This document shows positions 1 to 8,694 of a stretch of 64,000 bases of DNA, piece by piece. Location: contig CAJAHH010000010.1 in NCBI GenBank assembly GCA_903939515.1, positions 124,001 to 188,000 of the forward strand, given 5' to 3'. The notes beneath the pieces were generated by a model. That model was not told the origin of the DNA. It made no database searches and was given only the letters and a program-made list of their open reading frames with translations. The stretch comes from an uncultured Verrucomicrobiota bacterium (GTDB taxonomy: Bacteria; Verrucomicrobiota; Verrucomicrobiia; Limisphaerales; UBA9464). The position numbers and the translations under genes were made by a program. Every line of letters starts with the position of its first letter. The stretch's first letter is position 1.

Positions 1-8
1 CCGCGTCC

Positions 9-941
9 ATGAACTCACTGAACATCGCCTGCCTGATCATCACCTTCACTGCTGCGGTCGGACTTCGTCAGGGCATGAACCATCGGAGCGATCAAAAGGA
101 ATTGCTGAAGCTTCGTACAGAGGAGCGCACCCTTCAAAATACCATCGCGGAACACGATGCGCGCACCTCCGAATCCAGCCGACGCAGTTCCAATCACCGG
201 TCCGAGCTCGATCAAATCAACGCCGAACTTCGCGCCATCAGCGACGCGATTGTTCGCACGGCCCCCGTACCTGACCCGGAAACCGAGGGCCGCTGGCCTG
301 TCGATCGACCGTACTTCCACCTACCCAAACGCCTCCTCGATCAGATCAGCTACTCGATATTCACAGCGGACGGAAAACCCACCGAGGAAACGAAAATCCT
401 GTTCGGCCTCACGCCCCACGAACGTGAAATGCTTTGGCAGGCTTGGACCGATTTCCGATCCGATCTCCAGGAACTTCAGATTCGATCGGCTGAACGCCTC
501 CCGGATGGCCCTGTGGTCGCAACGGTCGAGCGGAGTGTCCGGTTCCACATGCATGCAATCACCGAGGAACTTGCCGGGCTTCGGTCCCGACTCGATGGTC
601 GGATCGAGCACTATCTCGGCCTCACCCGTGCCCGTCTTCTCGCCGATCCGCTGGATGAGCAGATTTCAAACCTCATTCCTCCCATCGGGGATCGGGAGGT
701 CATCATCGCCTACCAAGCCGACCGCCAAACGGATGGTTCTATCCAACACTACCTGAGCTTCTCAGACCCGGCCGGCACGGTCATGTACAACCAACCTGTC
801 GAATTCCAAATCCCGAATCCGCCTCTCAACTACGGCGAATCCCCTGCTGTCATCGATACAGGTTCCCGCCTCAGCCCGGACTCTGCCCTGTGGAATTACC
901 GTCACCTATTCGGCGATCAACCCCTGTTGTCCGCTCCCTGA
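9..941 (+). CDS. Membrane-anchored coiled-coil hypothetical protein
   Basis: I do not recognise the family. The 310-residue product begins with a short hydrophobic stretch (about residues 4-20, ACLIITFTAAVG) that could be an uncleaved N-terminal anchor. A charged region rich in Glu, Arg and Gln follows (about 25-85) and reads as a coiled coil. The rest (about 95-310) is a soluble domain with no catalytic motif that I can name. The first ATG lies only 8 bases into the window, so an earlier start cannot be excluded. It reads on the plus strand and is separated by 280 bases from the toxin-antitoxin pair. In Verrucomicrobiota, small anchored proteins like this often follow sigma-factor genes, but that neighbour would lie outside the window, so this is only a guess. 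Confidence 0.6.
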   Translation: MNSLNIACLIITFTAAVGLRQGMNHRSDQKELLKLRTEERTLQNTIAEHDARTSESSRRSSNHRSELDQINAELRAISDAIVRTAPVPDPETEGRWPVDRPYFHLPKRLLDQISYSIFTADGKPTEETKILFGLTPHEREMLWQAWTDFRSDLQELQIRSAERLPDGPVVATVERSVRFHMHAITEELAGLRSRLDGRIEHYLGLTRARLLADPLDEQISNLIPPIGDREVIIAYQADRQTDGSIQHYLSFSDPAGTVMYNQPVEFQIPNPPLNYGESPAVIDTGSRLSPDSALWNYRHLFGDQPLLSAP

Positions 942-1201
942 ATCGGAGCGAACCGGTTGGGAGGAAACCGATGGTATGGCGGAATCTTTCGGACGGCGCG
1001 GCGCGGCGCGGGAAGAGCGAGAAGCGAGCCGATTGCCGCCCATCGACCAGCGGACCACGCTTTTGCGCAGAGATAAGCGAGCAATGCACCGAGGCAGCAG
1101 GCTCGTTATGTCCGAACCTTCAGCGTCTGCGATCTCTTGGAAACTGCGAGATGGATACGTTCCCCTACCAACGAACTCACCACGAATTGACAGGATTCTC
1201 G

Positions 1202-1218
1202 GTAAAACATAGTTTTAC
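1202..1218. promoter_or_regulatory. Inverted repeat, likely TA autoregulatory operator
   Basis: The sequence GTAAAAC-ATA-GTTTTAC is a perfect 7-bp inverted repeat with a 3-base spacer, ending three bases before the antitoxin ATG. A consensus-like ttgaca lies at 1187-1192, and about 17 bases later comes a weak -10-like tagttt inside the dyad. Type II antitoxins usually repress their own promoter by binding such dyads, so this is a probable operator for the AbrB-like protein. The dyad is seen directly; the function is inferred. If the promoter is placed correctly, the transcript would be nearly leaderless. Confidence 0.5.
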
Positions 1219-1221
1219 AGA

Positions 1222-1449
1222 ATGGTCAAAACGATCTCCAAGATCGGGAATTCGCAGGGATTGATCTTCGATGCCGCGTTGATGGAATTGGCGCATTTGC
1301 GGGTGGGCGATCAGGTGAACGTGGAGGTCCACGACGGCGGCACGATCACCCTCACCCCCCTCCGCCCCAGACCCTCTCGTGAGGAGGTGTCGGAGGTGAT
1401 CCGGAAGACACTGAAGGACTATGCCCAGACGATGAAAAAGCTGGCATGA
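1222..1449 (+). CDS. AbrB/MazE/SpoVT-type antitoxin
   Basis: A 75-residue swapped-hairpin DNA-binding protein. The N-terminus MVKTISKIGNSQGLIF followed by LRVGDQVNVEV and a GTITLTP strand is the usual AbrB/MazE layout, with the DNA-binding half at about residues 1-48. The C-terminal tail (about 49-75, charged, helical) is the likely toxin-binding segment. Its stop overlaps the start of the Doc-type toxin gene in an ATGA, so the two are translationally coupled. It should neutralise the toxin and repress the operon through the dyad just upstream of its start. Confidence 0.88.
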   Translation: MVKTISKIGNSQGLIFDAALMELAHLRVGDQVNVEVHDGGTITLTPLRPRPSREEVSEVIRKTLKDYAQTMKKLA

Positions 1450-1853
1450 AGGCGATGCCGGAAGACCCGTTTCATCTCACGGTGGAAATCGTGCGGGAGA
1501 TTCATGACACCGCCATCGCGGAATTCGGAGGTTCCACCGGTGTGCGCGAACTGAGTTTGCTGGAATCGGCGGTTGCCGCCCCTCAGGCGAGCATCGGGGG
1601 CAGGTCGCCTTATGCGGATCTCGCGGAGATGGCGGCGGCCTACCTGTTCTATTTGTGCAGAAACCACCCGTTCATCGACGGTAACAAGCGGGCGGCACTC
1701 GGTGCATGCCTCGTGTTCCTGAGGTTGAACGGCCTCGAACCGGAAGCCGACAGCCCGGCGTGGGAAGAACTCACGCTGGCCGTAGCCGCTAGCGAGATCG
1801 ACCGTGAAGGAACCACCACCCGCCTGAGGCGCCTCCTGCCGAAGCGACACTGA
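1446..1853 (+). CDS. doc: Doc/Fic-family toxin (death-on-curing)
   Basis: A 135-residue single-domain Fic protein. The complete Fic motif HPFIDGNKR starts at His74, with the catalytic His, the acidic residue that binds Mg, and the Asn/Lys/Arg that hold the nucleotide phosphates. The N-terminal VEIVREIHDTAIAEFGGSTGVRELSLLESAVA is typical of the Doc branch. Doc of phage P1 phosphorylates EF-Tu and stops translation; that activity is known for the family and inferred here. The length matches Doc (about 126 aa) rather than full Fic AMP transferases. The gene overlaps its antitoxin by four bases. All motif residues are intact, so the toxin is probably functional. Confidence 0.88.
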   Translation: MKAMPEDPFHLTVEIVREIHDTAIAEFGGSTGVRELSLLESAVAAPQASIGGRSPYADLAEMAAAYLFYLCRNHPFIDGNKRAALGACLVFLRLNGLEPEADSPAWEELTLAVAASEIDREGTTTRLRRLLPKRH

Positions 1854-1881
1854 TCCACAGCACAGTCGGAAAGTAGTCCAC

Positions 1882-1980
1882 AAACGCCCGGTGAGGGTAG
1901 TTCGTAAACGCCCGGTGAGGGCACCGAGCCTACAGCCTACCCAACCCACGAAGTCACCGTGTAGGCCGTGGCCCCTACCC
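1882..1980. repeat. Dispersed intergenic repeat A, copy 1
   Basis: The 16-base string aaacgcccggtgaggg occurs twice in tandem (1882-1897 and 1906-1921, 24-base period). The second copy continues into a block of about 70 bases (1911-1980) that is similar, with small gaps, to 19368-19445: both share cccggtgagggca, gagcctacag, caaccc and gtcacc in the same order. A shorter match, aaacgcccggtga, lies near 8610. This is a dispersed, non-coding repeat between the convergent toxin and PVC genes. Its function is unknown. Confidence 0.6.
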
Positions 1981-2027
1981 GGCGTCCCCCACGCCAAACC
2001 CAAACGACAAATGGAAAGTAGGCAGGC

Positions 2028-5000
2028 TCACCGCTGCGAGAGCAGGTAGGCTAGGAGGTGGTGGAAGTCACCCGGGCTGAGGGTCTCGCCGAAGGTGTCG
2101 GGCATGAGGGACAGCTCACTTTCTTGCTTTTGGGTCACGGTTGATTTCTTTACGGAGAACTCCTTGCCAGCCGGATCGACCAGTACGAGCAGGTCACCTT
2201 CCTCGCGGCGCATTAATCCCGCCAGTTCGTCGCCATCCTGGGTGGTGATGCGGGTTTGGCGGAAGGCGTGGTCCACATTGCGGTTGGGATCCAAGATGTC
2301 CTCGCACAAGCGCTCGACTCCTCGGTTGCCGATGCCGGTCAACTGAGGCCCCACCAACCCGCCGACGCCTCCCAACTGATGGCAGGCCTGGCAATTTTGC
2401 TGGAAGATCCGCAAACCCTCCGAGGGCTTGGCTTGGGCGCGGTCGAAGCCATCGCGGCGGGCGGCCAAGAGCTTTTCGCGAGCCTCATCCGCCTGGGGCA
2501 GTCCACGCGTCAGCTTCTCAACTCGCTCGGTCCATCGGTCCGGATTGGCCCGCTGCAGGCGCTCACGCGCACCCGCTTGCTGGAGGATGCGCGGCGAGGC
2601 CAACCCCTGCTCCACCGATTTCAGGAAGACCTCGGCTCCCTCGCGGTTGGCCGTCAGGGCGATGGCCCATTGCAGCTGGACTCGATACGCAACTCCTTTG
2701 AACGCGGCCGAAACCGCCGCCCGACTCTCAGGCGTATTGCGCTCGGCCAAGATCACGCCCAGGCGTTCCCGAAGCGACTGCGGTTGGCCGCCATCAGCCA
2801 GAACGGCCGAGGCCACCGTGACACCCCGGACCGAATCCAGGGCCATGAGTGCCTTCGCAGCGACCGCCCGCGGCTCCGATTCGCCCGGACGGGACACCCA
2901 CGCCTCCAACTGGGGTACCAACTCCTTCAACCCAAGCCGCGCCGCCAATTCCGCCGCTCCGGCCGCACGTTCGGCCAGGGCGCGGGGCGATGCGGTGGGC
3001 AGCACCGGCGCTCCCTCGACCCCACCGATCGCCAACCAGGCGTAGGCATCGCCCGTGTCGGCGTCGGTCACCTCGATCACGCCGCGCTTTCCCGGATGCG
3101 CTCGGGTATCCCACACCACCGGGATCAGGGTGTCGCTCCGAGGCGGGCGGACTTCGAGAAGCACCGCGCCTGAAACCGCGTCCTTCAACCGCACGCCATT
3201 CACGTGCTTGGCCGGCTTGTCGGGATAGCCGTCGTGACCGCAGAGCCAGAAGCGAATCTCCCCACCCAGGTCGAATTCGGGCGACCGAAGAATACCCGTC
3301 TTCTGCTCGCCTCGCGCGAGACTCGAGAGAACCCGCAGCGGTGGTCCATCGGCACGCCGGCGTTCCTGATAATCCCAAGGGCTCTCCGTCGGAGGATTCA
3401 GCGGCGTCTGAATCCAGTTCGAGTCGGTTCCGGAGGTCAGAAGGCGCGAGGCCAGTTCTGCCCCCCACGCCTTCAAGGCGGGAGTGAGCGAGGCGCCCCG
3501 TTGCTGGAGTCCCTGATCCATGGAACCGAAGAGGGTGAACTGGAAATCCAGCTGATTGTCAAAACGCCGCCGAACAAATCCGGACAGCGCTGACCATTGG
3601 CTTTCCGGTGCGTATCGGGCCGCGTGGCGCAGGGCTTCCGCCAGAGTGGGAACGGTCTTCCCATCGAGCTGATCCAGCCGACCGATCAAGTACGAAGCCG
3701 CCTCGGCCGAAGGCACCGCGAGCACGACATCAGCCAGGGCGCGTTGATCCGATTGCGACCAGTCGTTGCGCGACAAGACATGAGCAAAAATGCCCGGGGC
3801 CTGGAGGTGATCTCGAAGGGCCTTGCGCAGCACATACACCCCGTGGGTGTCCGCTGCCGGAATTCGGCTGAGCGCGTCCAGAATCGGCCGAAGATTCTCT
3901 CGGTGCGGCCACTGCCCCAAGACCTCGGCGGCGCAGCGGACTTCCAGACCCTCACTCGAACCCAATCGAGCTCGAACGACGGCCAGCGTTTCCGCATCCA
4001 CCGCCATTCCGCGAGCCTGGGCGTCATTTTCATGGGCCAGGATGCCTCGCTCGGCGATCAACCGGAGGGCATGGACACGGACCAAGGAATCCCTTGGGTC
4101 GGACAAGTCAGCCAAAAAATCCTTACCCTTCAAGCCCGCCTCAGCGCCACCCAACCGGTGCTGGAGCCACAGGGCGGAAACCCGCACCGCAGAGGCACGC
4201 TCGGCGCTTTCCGAACTTGCACTAAGTTTCTGGCCACGGGCTTTCACCGCAGCTCGGCGCACCGCCGGCAACGCCTTGGACCCGAACCGGTCTTGGATTT
4301 CTCCCATCGCCAACAGCCGACGGCTCAAGCTGGGTGAACCCAGTTCGCCAACCAAACCGTCAAGGTCGGTGGCCAAGGCCGGCGACCGCAGCCGAGCCTT
4401 GCCGTCGGTTCCCTTATAGACCACCCGCCACAACCGCCCACGCTCCCGGTCGCGGCCGGGGTGGGTCAACGGCACCTCGTAGTGGCCGATGATGCGGTTG
4501 TAAAAGTCGGCGATGTAGAGAGCGCCGTCCGGCCCGAGGGTGGCATCAACAGGCCGGAACCACGGATCGGTGGTAGTGAGGAAATCGGACTGCTCGGTGG
4601 CCTTCGGTGTGGACCCATTGAAGGTGATCGTGTCGCGGTTCAGGCGGCTGGTCATCACGTTGCCGATGAAGAGCGTGTCGCGATATTCGGCGGGCCAGAG
4701 GTTGTCGTTGTAGTAGACAGCCCCATCAATGGCCGTGCTGCCGTGGGCGTGCTCGAGCATCACCGGAGCGAAGCCAAGCCCGTCATGGGGTTTGCCGAAG
4801 CTGGGATACCAACCTCCAGTCAACAGTTGGTACAGAGGGGCACTGTGGCAGTCGCTGGAATAGAGGTTTCCGCGGGCATCCCAAGCCAGACCAAACGGAT
4901 TTACCTGACCGTGCGTGTGGTGCTCGATACGGGAACCATCGAGGCGGATGCGGTAGGTGTTGCCCGAGTTCAAATCCACATGACTGCCGTCGCGGGCCGT

Positions 5001-5624
5001 GACATGGGAGTCGTTGTTGAACCCGTGCGTTGCGTAGAGCCAGCCATCGAAGCCACGGCGGAACGAGGCCTGGTTGCCATGGGTATCACGGGTGTGATCG
5101 AAGGGCCCGTAAAGAGGGGTCCGCTTGTCGGCCTTGCCGTCACCATCGGTGTCCTCGAGCAGCCAGATATGGGGGATGCTCCAGACGAGCGCCTTCCAAT
5201 GGCTGTTGTCGGTGCGGAAGGGATACACCCCGATGGGAATATTCAGGCCGTCGGCAAACTGGGTCACCTTGCGGGCGCGACCGTCTGGACCAAAATCCTC
5301 GAAGATCATTACCCGGTCCCGACCGACCCGGTTGGTGGGCGCAGCCCAAGGGTATTCGATACTGGTCGTGACCCAAAGCCGACCCGCCGCATCAAAGGCG
5401 AGGTTCATGGGCTTGTGGATGTCGGGCTCGTTGGCCACCAACTGAATTTCGAATCCGGGCGGTAATCGGAAAGCCTTTGCCTGATCGGCCGGACTCACCG
5501 GTTCACTCGTGCGGACGCCCAAGGCCAGGTCGGGATCGTCCGCACCGAGCACCGCTCCACCCACCCAAGAGAGAGCGGCAACAACAGCGGTGACGAAACA
5601 ATTGCAAGCTCTCGGGATTCTCAT
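2028..5624 (-). CDS. PVC-type membrane-bound dehydrogenase with heme-binding CxxCH domain
   Basis: A 1198-residue exported protein of the family annotated in planctomycetes and verrucomicrobia as putative membrane-bound dehydrogenase with a PVC-type heme domain. A signal peptide (about 1-27) is followed by a sugar-dehydrogenase-like beta propeller (about 45-405; FEIQLVANEPDIHKPMNLAF, DGALYIADFYNRIIGHYE). HEAT-like helical repeats follow (about 410-700), then an NPCBM-like carbohydrate-binding module (about 730-880). The C-terminal domain has one CQACHQ heme site near residue 1077. It probably oxidises a sugar or polyol outside the inner membrane and passes electrons to its c-type heme; the substrate is unknown. 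It is transcribed away from mutS and is monocistronic here. Confidence 0.88.
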   Translation of the reverse strand: MRIPRACNCFVTAVVAALSWVGGAVLGADDPDLALGVRTSEPVSPADQAKAFRLPPGFEIQLVANEPDIHKPMNLAFDAAGRLWVTTSIEYPWAAPTNRVGRDRVMIFEDFGPDGRARKVTQFADGLNIPIGVYPFRTDNSHWKALVWSIPHIWLLEDTDGDGKADKRTPLYGPFDHTRDTHGNQASFRRGFDGWLYATHGFNNDSHVTARDGSHVDLNSGNTYRIRLDGSRIEHHTHGQVNPFGLAWDARGNLYSSDCHSAPLYQLLTGGWYPSFGKPHDGLGFAPVMLEHAHGSTAIDGAVYYNDNLWPAEYRDTLFIGNVMTSRLNRDTITFNGSTPKATEQSDFLTTTDPWFRPVDATLGPDGALYIADFYNRIIGHYEVPLTHPGRDRERGRLWRVVYKGTDGKARLRSPALATDLDGLVGELGSPSLSRRLLAMGEIQDRFGSKALPAVRRAAVKARGQKLSASSESAERASAVRVSALWLQHRLGGAEAGLKGKDFLADLSDPRDSLVRVHALRLIAERGILAHENDAQARGMAVDAETLAVVRARLGSSEGLEVRCAAEVLGQWPHRENLRPILDALSRIPAADTHGVYVLRKALRDHLQAPGIFAHVLSRNDWSQSDQRALADVVLAVPSAEAASYLIGRLDQLDGKTVPTLAEALRHAARYAPESQWSALSGFVRRRFDNQLDFQFTLFGSMDQGLQQRGASLTPALKAWGAELASRLLTSGTDSNWIQTPLNPPTESPWDYQERRRADGPPLRVLSSLARGEQKTGILRSPEFDLGGEIRFWLCGHDGYPDKPAKHVNGVRLKDAVSGAVLLEVRPPRSDTLIPVVWDTRAHPGKRGVIEVTDADTGDAYAWLAIGGVEGAPVLPTASPRALAERAAGAAELAARLGLKELVPQLEAWVSRPGESEPRAVAAKALMALDSVRGVTVASAVLADGGQPQSLRERLGVILAERNTPESRAAVSAAFKGVAYRVQLQWAIALTANREGAEVFLKSVEQGLASPRILQQAGARERLQRANPDRWTERVEKLTRGLPQADEAREKLLAARRDGFDRAQAKPSEGLRIFQQNCQACHQLGGVGGLVGPQLTGIGNRGVERLCEDILDPNRNVDHAFRQTRITTQDGDELAGLMRREEGDLLVLVDPAGKEFSVKKSTVTQKQESELSLMPDTFGETLSPGDFHHLLAYLLSQR

Positions 5625-5835
5625 GACGCGGCGGTGAAAGGGACACTATCTCTGCGAGAACACAAAATAAACCCCGGAGGTTCCCGGTCTACGACCTAGG
5701 GTGCGCTCAGGTTGTGGGCGGGTCTTACTGACAGCCTAAACCGAGTGGGATGCTCCAACTTCAAAATCACTCCTTTCATCGAACACACCACCTACCCGCT
5801 TTTTATTTCAGAGCGACTTTCCTAACCTCCAGCCG

Positions 5836-8508
5836 ATGGCCGCTGAAGCAACACTCACCCCAATGATGGCGCAGTATCGCCGTATTAAGGGGGAACTCCC
5901 AAAGGACGTGCTCCTGCTGTTCCGACTGGGGGATTTCTATGAGATGTTCTTCGAAGATGCGGTGGTGAGTTCCCAACTCCTGCAACTCACTCTGACCCAG
6001 CGCAACGGCATCCCGATGTGCGGCCTACCCCACCACGCGGCCAACAACTACATCGGCCGCCTGCTCAAGGCCGGGCGGAAGGTGGCCATTTGTGATCAGA
6101 CCGAAGAGGCCAAGCCCGGCAAACTGGTGCAGCGAGAAGTCACTTCTATCTTGTCGCCGGGAACCCACTTCGACGACCGACTGTTGCGGGCCGAGCGGAA
6201 CAACTTTCTGGCGTCCATCGCCCTCCACGGCAACACCTACGGACTGGCCTGCGTCGACCTCACGACGGGAGATTTCCGACTCACAGAACTCACGGGCGAC
6301 AAAGCCCTCTTGGCCGAGTTGGAGCGCCTGCGTCCGGCCGAACTCATTTTTCCCGGAGCCTCCAAGGCGTTATCAGAGTTATTGAGCGAGAACAGCACAC
6401 AGCTCTCGCCCCATGACGACTGGGTTTTCATGCCTGAGACGGCCCTCTTTACCCTGCGCGAACACTTTAAGGTGGCCTCGCTCGATGGGTTCGGCCTGCG
6501 CAACCGCACCGCAGCCACCGGTGCCGCCGGAGCCATTCTCCATTACCTCAGCACTCACTTGCGCCGCGACGTGGCGCACCTGACCCGGCTCGGCTTCTAC
6601 GAAGTAGCCGACTACCTCATCCTCGACTCCATTTCGCTGCGCAATCTGGAGATCCTAGAACCCATCCATGCAGACGCTCTCCGCAACACCACGCTCTTCG
6701 GAGCCCTGAACCACACCGTAACACCGATGGGGGCCCGCCGATTGCGTGACTGGCTCACCCAACCTCTGGCCGCCGAAGAACCGATCCGACGACGGCAAGA
6801 CGCCGTGAAGTCCTGGCTCGATCATCCGCCCGCCCTGGCCGCCTTCCGGGCCCGATTGGCCGAGGTTCGCGACCTCGAACGAACGCTCAGCCGGCTCAGT
6901 CTCGGCAGCGGGAATGCGCGGGACCTTCTGGCGCTACGACTCGCTTTAGAGCAACTGCCCTCCGTCAAGGCGGCCGTGGCCGGGGCCACCCTGCCCGGGC
7001 CCGACGCCGCGCAGAGCGACCTGCTCCCGGGCCCGGCGACGAAGGACAGTCTCGAACCCCCGGAGCTCGGACGCTTGGGCTCCCTGCTCCGCGAACTCCC
7101 CGACCTCATCGAACTGCTCGGCCACGCCGTCGCCGATGAACCACCCTTGGCGGTGAAGGAGGGCGGGATGATTCGGGACGGCTTCAGCCCGGAGTTGGAC
7201 GAACTCCGCTCGGCGGCCCGAGGCGGCAAGGACTGGCTGGCCAAGCTTCAACAAGACGAGATCGCCCGCACCGGCATTCCGTCGCTGAAAGTCGGCTTCA
7301 ACTCGGTGTTTGGCTATTACATCGAAGTCACCAAATCGCACCTCGCCAAGGTACCGGGTGACTATGTGCGCAAACAGACCGTGGCCAGCGGCGAGCGCTT
7401 CATCACCCAAGACCTCAAGGTCATGGAATCGAAGATCCTCGGTTCCGAAGAACGGGCCACGAAGTTGGAGTACGACTTGTTCCTTCGCCTGCGCGAGGAG
7501 GTGCTCAACCACCTCAAGTCTATCCAAGAAACCGCCTCCGCACTGGGGCAACTCGATGTCTTGGCCAGCTTCGCCGAGTTGGCGCGGATCCAGGGGTGGA
7601 ACCGGCCGGAGGTTCGAGACGAGGGGCGCATCCAAATCCAAGAAGGCCGTCACCCGGTGCTGGAGTTGCGGATGACCGAGGAGCGATTCGTCCCCAACGA
7701 CACCGACCTCAATTTGGAGAGCCACCAAATCGCCCTCATCACCGGCCCCAACATGGCCGGCAAGAGCACATATATCCGGCAAGTGGCGCTGCTGGCGGTG
7801 CTCGCCCACACCGGTTCCTACATCCCGGTTGCCTCGGCGCGCATCGACCTGTGCGATCGCATCTTCACGCGGATTGGCGCCAGCGATGACCTGGCCCGCG
7901 GCCAGAGCACCTTCATGGTGGAAATGAGCGAGACAGCCAATATTCTCAACAATGCCACCCGACGCAGCCTGATTATCCTCGATGAGATTGGCCGTGGCAC
8001 AAGCACGTTCGACGGACTGAGCTTGGCCTGGAGCATCGTCGAGCACCTGCATCATCAAGTCGGGGCCAAGTCCCTCTTTGCGACCCATTATCACGAATTG
8101 ACCGAGCTCGCCTCGCCTCATGGCAGCGAATCGACGAACTCACAGAACTCGGCCTCCGAAAGAGCCTCGGGCCGACTACCTCGAGTGCGGAACTACAACG
8201 TCGCGGTTCGGGAGTGGAATGATCAGATCATCTTCCTGCGCAAGATTCAGCCCGGACCCGCCGACAAGAGCTACGGCATCCAAGTCGCGCGACTGGCCGG
8301 GGTACCTCGACCGGTCATCGATCGCGCTAAAACTATCCTAAGAGTCCTTGAGGAGGCCGAACTCAACTTGCAACACGTGGCCGCGCCGGACAGCGGGTCC
8401 CCGGGCGAGACCGATCCCGGCAGTGGCCGATCCCGAAGGGTCCGTCGTCTCGAGCGCGATGCGCTGCAAGAGCTAACACCGCCGCCCCAGCTGGACCTCT
8501 TTTCCTGA
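5836..8508 (+). CDS. mutS: DNA mismatch repair protein MutS
   Basis: An 890-residue MutS, the mismatch-recognition ATPase of methyl-independent or MutL-dependent repair. The N-terminal mismatch-binding domain has the FYEMFFEDA motif with the intercalating Phe. Connector, core and clamp domains follow (about 130-600). The C-terminal ABC ATPase has Walker A GPNMAGKST (637-645), Walker B ILDEIGRGTSTFDG (Asp716/Glu717) and an H-loop region FATHYHEL. A short low-complexity insert (SESTNSQNSASERASG) follows that ATPase strand and is longer than usual. The start ATG at 5836 fits the family N-terminus (TPMMAQYRRIK). It stands alone, and mutL is not in the window. Confidence 0.98.
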   Translation: MAAEATLTPMMAQYRRIKGELPKDVLLLFRLGDFYEMFFEDAVVSSQLLQLTLTQRNGIPMCGLPHHAANNYIGRLLKAGRKVAICDQTEEAKPGKLVQREVTSILSPGTHFDDRLLRAERNNFLASIALHGNTYGLACVDLTTGDFRLTELTGDKALLAELERLRPAELIFPGASKALSELLSENSTQLSPHDDWVFMPETALFTLREHFKVASLDGFGLRNRTAATGAAGAILHYLSTHLRRDVAHLTRLGFYEVADYLILDSISLRNLEILEPIHADALRNTTLFGALNHTVTPMGARRLRDWLTQPLAAEEPIRRRQDAVKSWLDHPPALAAFRARLAEVRDLERTLSRLSLGSGNARDLLALRLALEQLPSVKAAVAGATLPGPDAAQSDLLPGPATKDSLEPPELGRLGSLLRELPDLIELLGHAVADEPPLAVKEGGMIRDGFSPELDELRSAARGGKDWLAKLQQDEIARTGIPSLKVGFNSVFGYYIEVTKSHLAKVPGDYVRKQTVASGERFITQDLKVMESKILGSEERATKLEYDLFLRLREEVLNHLKSIQETASALGQLDVLASFAELARIQGWNRPEVRDEGRIQIQEGRHPVLELRMTEERFVPNDTDLNLESHQIALITGPNMAGKSTYIRQVALLAVLAHTGSYIPVASARIDLCDRIFTRIGASDDLARGQSTFMVEMSETANILNNATRRSLIILDEIGRGTSTFDGLSLAWSIVEHLHHQVGAKSLFATHYHELTELASPHGSESTNSQNSASERASGRLPRVRNYNVAVREWNDQIIFLRKIQPGPADKSYGIQVARLAGVPRPVIDRAKTILRVLEEAELNLQHVAAPDSGSPGETDPGSGRSRRVRRLERDALQELTPPPQLDLFS

Positions 8509-8694
8509 GGGCCTACCTGCAAACCCGAAGCAACGGGGCGATGGAAGGTTTTGAACTAGCCCGGGAACGAACGAGGGATTAACTCGGCATAGACGCCGGA
8601 ACTGGCCCAAAACGCCCGGTGACCGAGGAGCGAACAAAGCCCCTCGGCGCAGCGAGCCCGTCTGAATTGAGACAAGGACTAAACCTTGACCCGT

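Noticed and set aside
976-1212. 78-residue ORF (and overlapping 124-residue ORF 890-1264) before the AbrB gene
   Set aside because: Composition is Arg/Ser-rich with no family resemblance, and it ends inside the dyad and promoter region of the toxin-antitoxin operon.
2256-3173. 305-residue plus-strand ORF and other long ORFs at 2428-3045, 3204-3593, 3597-4337 and 4461-5465
   Set aside because: They are antisense to the PVC heme protein, which has clear domains; they are GC-rich open frames opposite real codons.
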